Part shown: positions 1 through 33,360 of the stretch, piece by piece
How the letters are laid out: every line of letters begins with the position of its first letter
Position numbering within the stretch: position 1 is the stretch's first letter
Source: Siniperca chuatsi
Taxonomy: Eukaryota > Chordata > Actinopteri > Centrarchiformes > Sinipercidae
Reading direction: 5' to 3'
DNA length: 64,000 nt
NCBI RefSeq assembly: GCF_020085105.1
Contig: NC_058043.1
Location: 17,040,167 to 17,104,166 of the forward strand
The notes under the pieces: model-generated
What the model saw: only the letters and a program-made list of their open reading frames with translations
Database searches by the model: none
Told to the model about the DNA's origin: nothing
Translations under genes and position numbers: made by a program

Positions 1-3000
1 ACCAAGACAGTAGAGTGGGAATTTGTCTGCAATAGCCCGTCTTACATTTGACTGTATCATTTCAAGATTTGTCACCCCTGCAAATACACAAGACGGGTGG
101 TTTAAAAAGGCAAGTTGAACTCAAATTCCCTTACGCAGTACAATCAACAACTATCCTGTGATTAGTAGAAGTTTCAGTGTGTACATAAACACATTTTATA
201 CAATTAACTGTAAATAATGCTAACGTTATTTTCATGTAAAATGTCTGTGATCTTTAAAGACCCCCAAGGGTGGGCTTTAGTTTGGTGACAGGAGAGGGTA
301 TTCAGAAAAAGACTGTAGTCAACCCAGCGACAGATCATTTAAAAATGATTATTAAGTATTTGTGTTTGTGCACGTGATTGCGTGCATGTGTATTTTATTG
401 TAACCTGTGGTTGGGTCTCCATCGGTGAGAAGTATAAGGATTGACGCTGAACCTTCTCTGGGATGTGCATTCAGCATACGTGCTCCTTCCAACACCGCTC
501 CGTTAATGTCTGTGGCTGAAATGAAACGAAAAAATGTTTCATTGACACCGTTCTGCTGTCAAATGTTCACATCCCTTAATAAAATATTTTATTAAAAACC
601 TCACCTCCTCTATCTTTAATACCCTGTGCAAATGTCTTGGCACTATCCAGGTTTTCTTGGTTGGCCTGAACAAGTTCTCGTTTCCAGTGAAAAATGTTGT
701 CATCAAAAGTGATGAGACCAAAGAAGTCATCTTCTGCCAGGTCATTCAAGATGTGGATTAATGCTATTCGGGTCTGTGCAAAAACATCATTCACACATTA
801 GAACTTTTATTCAAGTAAGAAACCATGTGAGAATATTTGTGTACTTCATAAAGTTGTCTGTTAAGTAAATCATAGACATAATAGACTAATTAACTGTCAC
901 AAACTAACACTCTTCAAATACTGTACCTGTTGTATTTTTCTGCCATGCATTGAGCCACTTTGATCAATAACGAAGACAACATTTTTTGGTATGCGGGGAA
1001 GACTAGATGGAGCAAAGTGATGAACAAAGTACCCAGCTGATGTCTTGGGGGGAGTAAGAAGAAAGTTTGGTTAGAAAAGATTGTTACAAGGACAGGGAAA
1101 GATAAAATATCCATTTCAGTAAGTATGGTATTTTTTTTTTTAGCTCTTACTGATTACTTACTATGTTCAATGCTAATAGACCATTCAGAGTCAACAGTCT
1201 TGCAGGAAATTTACTCTTACTGTACCTTGATGTCTCCCAGTGAGGTGTCCCTGTTGACATCATAAACAATAACCAGATCTCCATTCATACCCTGATCTCC
1301 ACAGCTGTCACATGTTTTCTGTTGGTCCTCTGTCGGGTAGAAATACACCCACGCCTGGAAACAGAAGAAGAATCAGGTTTCATAGACACTTGGTAGACAA
1401 ATAATGTCAATGAATGAGTTCTGTTGGTCAAAAAGAAGAGTCCTCTGCCTTTCATTAAATTTGATTAGATTCAACCTTATTGTCACTGCACAGTATTGAA
1501 CACTACTGGTACAGCAAAATGCAGTTTGGTATCCAACCAGAAAGAGCAAACAGTTGGAAAAGTGGACATAGATATACAGTATATAAAAATGAATGAATGA
1601 TACTAAGAGATGTGCATCAGAATGAGCAATAAGCCAGAATGTATACATATGTATGTATATCCAGTGCCATTGTGGCGCCATGATGTATAGTATACTTAAA
1701 CATCTGGATATGGGTCAGAATAAGATAGCAATCAAGTTAAATACAGATCAGAATTTTGCATCACTGCATGCTGTACCTGTTTGTCTGCATGTGTTTTGGT
1801 GATGGCATTAGCCAGAGCTTTGGTGCTCAGCCCTCCTTTAACCTCAATGAAATTGATGCCGGCTTTCTCATTAATGTACACATCAACCTGGCATTGAGGA
1901 AAAAATAAAATAAAACAGTAAGAAGCTCTGACCATGGAAGATGTTATTAACCCAGCATTGTTTTCCTGGATGATGATATGATTAGATACCAACAGGAAAG
2001 ACGCACCTTAAAGTCTTTGACAGGCTGCATGGGTCGAGCGTGGATTTGCAGCTCGTACTTGCCAAGCTTGCGTTTCAGCAGTTCCTCATATGTGAGTTCA
2101 AAGGTGACCTTTTTGTGAGCAGCCACAGTCACGGAGGTCTTAAATTCCTCGAGGGTCCTCCCTACAGAACTGCAACACAGATGATAATGATAATGATAAT
2201 CATGGCATTGCAGCAGTGGTTTGTTTCTGGCTTGTCACCCCTCACAAAATGAAACAATGCCTACTTATGACCCCTCATCACAGGTTATGACCTTAGTGTA
2301 GATATGAGTTGGGATGTTTTTCTTCTCAGATTGTTTAATTTAAAGGATTTTAGAAACCTGAAGATGTGAAAGTAGCCAGTATTTTGCAAGAAAAAAGCAA
2401 ACATTTGACAAAAGTCAGAAAAAATCAGCATAATTTTTATTTTCTTCTCCCATATCCCGAAGGACACACAAGGCTCTTCTACAAAATGGAACAAAGAACC
2501 ACCTGTATAAGACCTGGTAATACATTTAGAGCTGCAAGGATTAATCAATTAATTGTCAACTATTAAATTAATCACCAACTATTTTGATAATCGATGAATC
2601 GGTTTGAGTAAATTTTAAGTAAAAGTCAAAATTCTGATTCCAGCTTCTTAAATGTGAATATTTGGTGGTTTCTTTACTCCTCTATGACAGTAAACGGAAC
2701 ATCTTTGGGTTGTGGACAAAACAACACATTTGAGGACGTCATCTTGGGCTTTGGGAAACACTGATTGACATTTTTCACCATTTTAGATGACATTTTATAA
2801 ACCAAATAACTAATTGATTAATTGAGAAAATGATAAATAGATTAGTCGACAATGAAAATAATCGTTAGTAAATCCATTGATCCATGTACCTGACAATCCC
2901 AGCGCTTTGGCCACGGGCCACGGCCTCAGTGTACTGCTGCTGAGCTTGCTCCTTAGCTTTCACAACACCATCGTACTCCTGGCCATCTATAAACCTGAAG

Positions 3001-3811
3001 AAGACCAAGGGAAAGTCTTTGTTTATACAGGCATACTCCTGAGTCGCCCATGATCAATTTTCATGATTCTTTAATTTATAATTCTTTATGTGCATATTCC
3101 CCTAAGTATTCACAGATCATTTTTGCTTCACACACATTCTGAATTTACTGATGAAGGCGTTCTTGGGAATCCGGACATGGAATTCAACTTCCTTTGACTC
3201 GTCCATACGATTGGCCACGCGGCTTGTGATCACAGTGGTGGCATAACGACTGGTCACTGTGGAGTTGATGTGAAAGCTGTAGATGTCCCAGTCGTCCTGA
3301 GCAAATACAGGAGGCATATTTCACAATAAAAAATGGCTTGGTTGATCTCCCTGGCTGACAACCAGCTGACCAAACGCCAGATGTTGGTGAAAAACAAAGT
3401 GCTGGTGGGCGGCATCAGTGAAATCTCATTGGACTTTGGATTGGACATTGGATTTTAGTTATTTTTCATCCATTTCACATGGCAATGACTTGCTCACCCG
3501 CACTATTCCTTAACCTTAACATTTACCAAGCCTTAACCCTTTAATTTAATGATTGACATCACAGGGACCAGCTTTTTGTCCCCAAAAGGGAGTTGAGTTC
3601 CCCCAGTGTGACTGTGTAAACAGATTGATGGACCCACAACATGAGTGATACACATTCACACACAACAGCATGTTTTTGTTACTCAAGAGGACATTGTTGA
3701 CTGACAAGTTTTACCGTAACCTAACCCAAACCTTTACTAAATACCAAGTTTTAACCCTAAAATTGAATGAATCAGCTTAATGTGAATGTGTCCCCACAAC
3801 AAGAATTATTC

Positions 3812-3843
<32 letters not shown>

Positions 3844-4150
3844 GAATATGAAACAACACTAAGGGGAGAGAGCCATCAGGTCATTCAACCTGCGCTTTTT
3901 GATGTTTATCAAATGCAGAGTTCAATCTGTTGCAACTGACAGAAAGATGCTGAAATACAAAAAATCAAGCACAAGCCTCAGATATCTGTTAATTAATCAG
4001 CACTAAGATATCAAATGATTCAATAGATTCAGTGTCCTTGCAGTGTGGTGCTCTGTCCTTTAGGTTTTGTGACCTTACCTTGTTTGGTAGTGTGGTAACC
4101 AAAGGCAGCAGCAGCCCAAAAACAGTGATTTGCACCAAAGCTCTCTCCAT
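1..4150 (-). CDS. itih3: inter-alpha-trypsin inhibitor heavy chain, ITIH3-like (5' ten exons, partial)
   Basis: Secreted plasma protein that is covalently coupled to chondroitin sulfate of bikunin and transferred to hyaluronan (family knowledge). Coding exons: 4079-4150, 3136-3296, 2890-2994, 2007-2169, 1777-1887, 1226-1354, 927-1043, 605-773, 405-515, and 1-77 running off the window. Phases agree at every junction. Exon 1 gives a signal peptide ([18 protein letters not shown]). Exons 2-4 form the VIT domain ([12 protein letters not shown], then SAGIV and [20 protein letters not shown]). The von Willebrand A domain follows with a MIDAS motif in [15 protein letters not shown] and the strand [13 protein letters not shown]. 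The Cys pair CDSC before [12 protein letters not shown] resembles ITIH3. The C-terminal half, including the Asp-Pro processing site, lies outside. The family is certain; assignment to ITIH3 rather than another ITIH1/3/4-type paralogue is likely but unproven. Confidence 0.88.
1385..1600. repeat. LINE 3'-end remnant in itih intron
   Basis: The stretch from about 1465 (TTATTGTCACTGCACAGTA, then a CAAAATGCAGTTTGGTATCC block) resembles the 3' tail of fish non-LTR retrotransposons. No coding part remains. The family name cannot be fixed without a repeat library. Confidence 0.5.
2529..2878. mobile_element. hAT-like MITE
   Basis: About 350 bp in the itih intron between exons 3 and 4. Terminal AT-rich inverted sequences are rich in ATTAATCAATTAATT and GATAATCGAT motifs. 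A non-coding core contains ATCTTGGGCTTTGGGAAACA. It is recognisable as a common teleost non-autonomous element, and diverged relatives occur near 22.05, 34.4-34.75, 52.5 and 55.5-55.8 kb in this window. No transposase is present. Confidence 0.7.
3480..3845. repeat. CCTAACC-type repeat plus (CA)n in itih intron 1
   Basis: Repeated TTAACC/CCTAACCC-like strings (around 3510-3545 and 3715-3765) sit beside a GTCCCCAAAAGGG segment. This looks like a degenerate dispersed fish repeat. It ends in a CA microsatellite at about 3818-3843. Confidence 0.5.
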
Positions 4151-6984
4151 GATGGCTCCCACCAGACTGCAACCCAGGCAGCTGAAACTGTCTTTTAAAC
4201 TCAAACAGGCAAGGGCAGCATTCATGTGTACACAAAGAGCAAACAACTCTCATTTGCATATGTGACAAAAACACCCACCCAGTTACAAAAACACACTTTT
4301 CTTCCTCCGCATGCTGCCAGGAATCACACAAATAGCTAACAGAAATCATCATGACAGGATGAATAAGCAGAAATGTATCAGAAATTCTACTGCTTATGTG
4401 CACGTAACTGCTGACATTGAGGGTTCGGCCTGCCCACTTTGCCAGGACTTTGTTTCCACACTGAAAGCTTTTCATGCAAACACAGACAACATTGGTTTGA
4501 AAACTTAAAATGAAAGAGGTACACAGAGACAATTTGGCTTTATATGTTCAGTGTGTGCACTGTTCATGACACAAGTATGTGGCCAATGTTGTATGGTGTC
4601 AAGCAAAAATGAATTTATTATTTCTGTCTTCAAGTATGTACAGCTTTTGTGAAAGAGTACCGGTCTGACGAGGTCAGGAATTGGTGGGGAAAACAGGTGA
4701 TACAGCAGGAAAAAGCAATCATACACCTAGCTTTCATTGCAAACATTAAAGAGATCAAAGACAGGAGCTATTGTGTAAAGCACAAAGAAAAGAACTGCAT
4801 AGGAGATGTTCTCAAGAAACATAAAAATGTCATCTTGGAAGAAATTCTGCCTTAAAGACAAATATTCAGTTTAAATAAAAATATAGTCACACTGTGCAAA
4901 CATGGAAGGATTTTAAAGGGGCACTCCACTCATTTTACACATAAAGGTCTATTTACTCATCACAAGGAGTACTTAGCCTGTGAAAAGTGTTGTAAAATGT
5001 CTTCTATGATGCCCTGGAAAGAGCTTTCCAAAATTTGAAAAATATTCCTGAAGACATCAAAGATGCTATTGAGTTGCATTATGGGAAATGTAGGTTCCAG
5101 TGTTTCTGAAGCTTGACCCATACTCAGGACTAAAAGTCAGGATATCTCGGCCACTGATACATAATTTTGACCATTTTAAATCTGTCTCGTGAGTCCCCAA
5201 ACTGTATGGACGTGCAATTCTAAATCACTGGATTAACCCTTTTAACTGAAAAAAGCATGTTACAATTGAAAGAGCTATCAGTTGGGAAACAGAAGGACCA
5301 CAAAGAGATCAAAATAACTGCTATGTTGAGATCAGTCAGCACAAACTGTAATTTGTAATTTGTCTATAATAGTTCTCTCAGTTATGAATAACTGTCTCAC
5401 TCATGCAGATCCGACGTCTTGGCTACTTTTGCCACTGCTTTCTTTTTGCAGAATACATAAATACAGTGATTCAACAAACTATTCTTCAGAGGGAATTATA
5501 TAAGTTATAAAAGAGAAGTAAGTATTGAAAGCCAAAGTGTTATTTTTGAGGCCATACAATTGAAATAACTGAAACCGTGATAGAGGAATTTTTCTTGGAG
5601 ATCTTTGAATTAAGTCAGCCATAATACATACAATTTGCTGTATGAGCCAGATGAAAATTGTGAGGCCAGCTTCTAATAAACATAATTTAGAAAACCTATG
5701 CATTGTACAAATAACATGTCAAACAGTTGTGGCTTCTCAATAATTCACATTCTTCATGTGCCTCTAACATCGTCATTTCATCAACACTTATCAAACAACA
5801 ACCAACCACACAGTAATCTCTTAAAAACCACAAAGGCAACAATATGTAAAGCTACAGATTGCATTAGTAGAGGTATGGTATGATTATGAATTTGACTCGT
5901 ATGTTGAGTCCTTCAGCCCTCCTTGTCATATGGTTTCAATGCCAGTTTCCTTTAACAATATCCTCCTGTAACTCACCACATCAACCTGTGCACATTCAGA
6001 ATATCAGTGTATTCATGCAGGCGGTGGTGCAGGTGGTAGAGTAATCCCACAAGGAAATGACTTCAGTGAACAAGATTTCTTTACAATCTGTGATATCTTA
6101 TGAACCAGATTATAGTGTTTAATTATGTTTTGTTGCTAAATTAAATATGTTTCAATCCACATTCATTATTCAAATCACATAATTTACCTTTGAAGGTGAA
6201 AGCATATATAGAATATCTAGTGTCTGCTTTGAATCTAAATGCTTATCTTCATTAAATTGAAACTGCAATTCAAGGCACTCTCACAGGTGTTTTGCTCACC
6301 TGAAGATAAAGTTCAAGTTCATTCAAATCTCTTAAGGATATTTCAAGCGCTTGTGCTGGAAGCATTTCTTCAATGAAGAATGAAACCTATCCTTGGACTG
6401 AGAGAGCAGAGTAAAGCAACCGGTCCTAGTGACCAGGATGTCAAGTCTTCACAGTGACGGCATGATGGTGGCTACTAAGGTGTTGCATTAAGACACATAT
6501 CTGCAGCACCGAACTATGGATTATCTAATGTTAACTGTACAAACACAGGAGCTATGTACAGACTAAGAAGAATTCATATATACACACGGCAGCTTATATA
6601 TAGAGGTGATATAAGCAACACAAACATGAACTATTTATATAAACACAGCATGAATTAACAGTACATTATGTACATTCAATGAGTGGTAAGGTACATACAT
6701 AAGCAATGACAAAAGTCTGTACTTTTAAGCCTGATTGGGCTAATTAATACAACCTTTAATGTACTACTACCACTATTACACTGCACTCAAGGATTATGTA
6801 CTGTAATATGGACATGAGGTATGTTGATGCAAATGAAACAAATAACTCAAAAATGGAGACGAGTATTTACATATGGTTAAATACATGCTGGTTAAATATA
6901 TACAGTATATGCACATATGATTGACTAGACCTATAATGCGATTTCTTTTTGGTAACAGAATTGGAAGACACAATGCTACTCAAA
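4151..6984. other. intergenic: itih upstream region and wnk2 3' UTR
   Basis: No convincing coding exon. The right part should be wnk2 3' UTR. On the minus strand an ATTAAA variant (6755-6760) lies 225 bp past the stop, and a canonical AATAAA (4614-4619) is much farther away, so the 3' end is undecided. A TTTAAA box at about 4193-4198 lies 45 bp upstream of the itih start codon and may serve as its TATA-like element. A dispersed repeat occupies about 4915-5230. Confidence 0.5.
4915..5235. repeat. dispersed non-coding repeat (MITE-like fragment)
   Basis: A block beginning AGGGGCACTCCACTCATTTT and continuing to about 5235 resembles a frequent teleost interspersed element. The matching inverted end is not clear, so this may be a fragment. 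It carries a ZNF143-like motif at 5074-5094. Confidence 0.45.
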
Positions 6985-29505
<22,521 letters not shown>

Positions 29506-29518
29506 CCCCGGTAACTTG

Positions 29519-29539
29519 TTAAACACTTACCGGCGACAT
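29519..29539 (-). promoter_or_regulatory. six-codon upstream ORF and splice-donor consensus in wnk2 leader
   Basis: ATG TCG CCG GTA AGT GTT TAA ends 13 nt before the wnk2 start codon (29505). It contains a perfect CCG/GTAAGT donor, so the same bases could be an uORF that dampens translation or the end of an alternative first exon. Confidence 0.55.
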
Positions 29540-31096
29540 TGTGTAGGGAGGATGATGAGCACGCTCCTTTCCCGGCGGTGGGAGAGTTTGCTGCCTACCT
29601 GCAACACTCGCATGCAGTGACGCAGTTCGCCAGTTCAGGATGTATGGCCTTATGCCTTGAATTTGTTTAGGACACAGAGCATCCCGACAACATGTCCAGC
29701 TCGGGGGATGCGTGCATTGCTCCTTGCCACCTCACGCCCCGGCCCACCTTGCTGCAATACAGCACAGAGAGCTATTCAAGTTAAGCCTGATGTCATTGCC
29801 AGTTCAACCTATGAGCTCACGAAAACAGTTTCCTCCACATCGCATAAGGTCCCCGCTCCAGCGCATACTATAAAAATGTGATTTGTTCCGCAGATAGATG
29901 AGTGGCCTACGGTGGACAGGCCAGGATGTTTAGGCTGTACTCACTAATCCCTCCAAAGACGCGTCACGGGACGACCAAGTGCGCAGCTGTCATCCTCTGT
30001 AAAGACTCACCGACCCGGGCTCGGCTGATGCAAATAAGTAGCAGGCGAAAATCTGAATAAGTTCCGAGAAGTGTGACCTCAGCGTCTCTGCATTGTTCCG
30101 TTAACTATCGGCACGTTATTTCTCTCCATAGTGTTGTACCCGGAGCGGCGTGCAGGACGGATACAAGCGTTTATCAGATTATGCCCACTGCGGCACACTC
30201 AGGTTGGTTGAAGCAGGCAGCTCTCAGCGCAACTCTCGTCCAGCTGATAAGGCCTACTGTTGTCTTCCTACATGTCATCTCATCTTCAGGTTTGGGAAAA
30301 TTAGAAAATATCACGGCACAACCCACGCCCCTAGCAACAACACGCATCCAATAACTCGGCACGCTTTTAGGCGGAACCCTCAGCCTCCCCTGACACAGGC
30401 TGTGTGGACCACACCACTGTCCGCCCTCATCGTGACGCGCTAAACCTCCAATGGGAAGATGTCTGTTAACGCCTACCGACCAAAAGGGATGCTGCTAGGA
30501 ATTATGGGCTACCGGATAAGACGCACAGGACCCCATCTTAATATTACTCATCCACATGGACCCCCGTGCAGGAAGGCTGAGGAACGAGACTCCTTCAGTA
30601 TTATTAAGAATATGAAATGCTTTCTCTATAAAACACACTGCATGTGATTGTTTTCAATCACTAGAATTATTCCAAAATAATCTTATTGTTTAAGGAATGG
30701 CTTTGTGTGTAATTTCTATACTAGTTTTCCTACTTTCTTGAATCCCTGCACACTTTTACTGCAGGAATAAAAGTGTTGCATGTTGTGTGCGCCTATTTTA
30801 CATAATCCCATGTGAGTTACAATGTGAAATAATGAATACGACTTTTAAAAGGCTACCTTCAAATCGTATTATTACACCAATAAAATTAAGTCTATTTAAT
30901 TCAATATAGACCACCACCTTTTTCTTAAGTTTCCTGTAACATAAACTTGTAACAATGATGTATGTATTAATTAGGATTATGCCATCACTAATGATGTAGG
31001 TAAACCCACAAAGACCTGATTAAAAGTGCATTGCATACCCTGCTGCTTCACACCATTTAATAGAGGCCCTTAAAGTGTTCAAACACTGAAGCTTTG

Positions 31097-31700
31097 TCAG
31101 AATCAGAATCAGAATCAGAAATACTTTATTGATCCCCGAAGGGAAACTCTTTGTTACAGCAGCTCGCCTTTACGTCAGTGCACACAGGAGAAAGTACTAG
31201 CAAAAAATATATAATACAGTACACTATAAAAACTATAAAAAACAGGTCAGAAAATAAATTAAGTACCAGGTGGGTATAAGTATAAAATAAAATAAGTGTG
31301 AAGTACCAAGTAGGTTTACCGGTTGATGATGATAATACAGTATGAATGCAATGTAATAATATAAGTAATAAGTAGTATTGCAGCAGCAGTAATGGAGGTA
31401 TGAATAATAAATAGGAAAAAAAAAACTAAATATTGCACATGAGTATTACACGGATATTGCACAGTTATTCAAGTATTGCAGAGATGTAATGATCAATGTC
31501 CAGTTTAATGACTTAGGGTCATACAGACTGACACTTAGAGGGAGGAGTTAAAGAGTTTGATGGCCACAGCCAGGAATGACTTCCTGTGGCGCTCTGTGGT
31601 GCTTTTTGGGGGAATGAGTCTTCCGCTGAAGGTACTCCTTTGCTTGACCAGCATGTCATGGAGTGGGTGGGAGACACTGTCCAAGATGGCATGTCTTAAA
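31097..31700 (-). mobile_element. 5'-truncated Rex/L2-like LINE
   Basis: Read on the minus strand, about 31681-31535 translates as the reverse-transcriptase ORF tail: DSVSHPLHDMLVKQRSTFSG, then RLIPPKSTTERHRKSFLAVA, ending IKLFNSSL and stop. A 3' UTR follows. The terminus is TTTCTGATTCTGATTCTGAT with the preceding TTATTGATCCCCGAAGGGAA complement typical of fish LINE tails. Only the extreme 3' part is present, as expected from aborted reverse transcription. Rex1 versus another CR1/L2-clade family is not resolved. Confidence 0.85.
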
Positions 31701-33360
31701 GCCACTTTAGGCTGACCTTCTATTGTAACAACAAAATGTAGTTTATCATATAAATTATATTTTCTAATTCTAATAAGAATGTTTCCTCTGATTAATACAA
31801 TGAAGGAAATCTAGTAAATATATCTTGGTAGAGTAAATTGCTATCGTCCACAACTTTCCTCACAGAGTTGCCCAAAGGGTGGGTTTAGTTATGGTAACAA
31901 ATGGCTGCAATGTAGAGTGAGGTGGGTATTTATCTTTTAAAGTTTGTCCCTATTGTTCAACTGTTCAATACATAAAGTAAATACATGGAATAAATAAAGA
32001 AGCTGTTTTGAGAATTCTGGCCAACACAAAGGTCAGAGGTGGAGGTTAGGGAGCCATGTTGCCATTCTCTTCTCTGTTTCAGGCTTGACACATTTATCTT
32101 CTTTCTTTTTTAATTACTTTTATTGGTTTGTTTTATACTACAGAACCAAAACATTTGAAGAAAGGGAAACGAGATACTTAGGACAAGAATCGAGAGGTAA
32201 AAATTCTCACTTGAGGCCTCAAAAGTATTCTTTTTCTCCACAAGGATCTACCTAAAACCTTAAAGCACAGTTTTAAATTGTATGGGGTCACCCTTGAGGA
32301 ACAAACATGCCCAGATCACTAGGGAAACCGTGGAAATAATAGGAACCAGTTGGTGGGTGCGGTTCTGGCCATCCTATTCACCGGGTCTCATTTTCTGGTG
32401 ACACATGACCACATGTGTTTCTTTGAGAAAGACTTTTCAGTGACCATGCTGCCGATGCTCGCTTTCTCCGCTTTTTCTTTGCTTAAAATACATATAATCT
32501 TATCGGACATGACTTGCTGGAGAAAACCAATGATAGTTTTAGTGACATGCGTATAGTAGGCTACCATTACCAGGCATACCGCTTTCTTTCTGAAGTCTCA
32601 TGTATGATACAGTAATAAAATGAACTCTTGTGGTATGACTGCTTTAGCCCTGAAGCACTCCAAGGGCCCTAGACCCCCAGGGGTCCAGAAGGACTCAGGC
32701 TGTATATGCGCCAAGTAATTTACGGTAATTTATTTATAACATTTCAGTTTTTGCAATATGCATACCAAAGCACAATCAAAAACTGAAATGGTATAGGCCC
32801 TAATGTGGTCTTGTAGAAGGCTCTGTGGGAAAATGTTAGTTTTAATGCCTTTAATATTTCAGTAGACATTATGTTTACGTGGTGCATATCCTTAAACTCA
32901 TTCAAATTAGGGCATGCTTTATTGCATCTACCTTTTCCAAAGAGTTGAGCCTCCAGCGTGCAATACCGCATTCATCCGCAGGGCGGCAGTGAAGAGTCGT
33001 GTTTGCCAGTACAGTCTGTCGACGAGTCGCTATGTCTCCAGTCCAAACGACAGCACTGCTTGGCTCATATACTTTACATTCGGATTTCAGTTCAAGTGTG
33101 GGAAATAACCCCATTAGTGGTGTCGTTACTGAGCAGCCTGCCCTGCTCTCACTTCTGCTAACAGGCAACACCTTACTGAAGACAGCCGCCCTCATGTTGG
33201 AGGGGCGGTAGTCTGCACCTATTCAGCCCTCTTATCGTCACAGCAGCCTTTTATAAACAGTCTGTACCCGAGCCCGCCGGCTGGACCACCGACTTTCTTT
33301 GAAGCCTATAGTCACTATATATGACCAACATACTCGGGATTGAAAGCGGTTATTAACAAG

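Larger units (their letters stand above)
29506..33360. other. divergent spacer between wnk2 and ninj1
   Basis: Head-to-head starts are 3.86 kb apart. 29.5-30.5 kb is relatively GC/CpG-rich and should hold the wnk2 promoter. The ninj1 promoter and leader should lie just before 33.36 kb. A truncated LINE sits in the middle (31.1-31.7 kb). Open frames of 93-97 codons here lack splice logic or recognisable protein and look like chance products of base composition. Confidence 0.6.

Noticed and set aside
4029-4532. 167-codon minus-strand open frame overlapping itih exon 1
   Set aside because: It crosses the itih start region in another frame, with no domain and poor composition. The itih exon with signal peptide and correct phase explains the coding part.
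30073-30443. Overlapping 93- and 97-codon plus-strand frames upstream of wnk2
   Set aside because: Sequence is protein-unlike, with two overlapping frames in a CpG-rich promoter region. No splice partners or family similarity.
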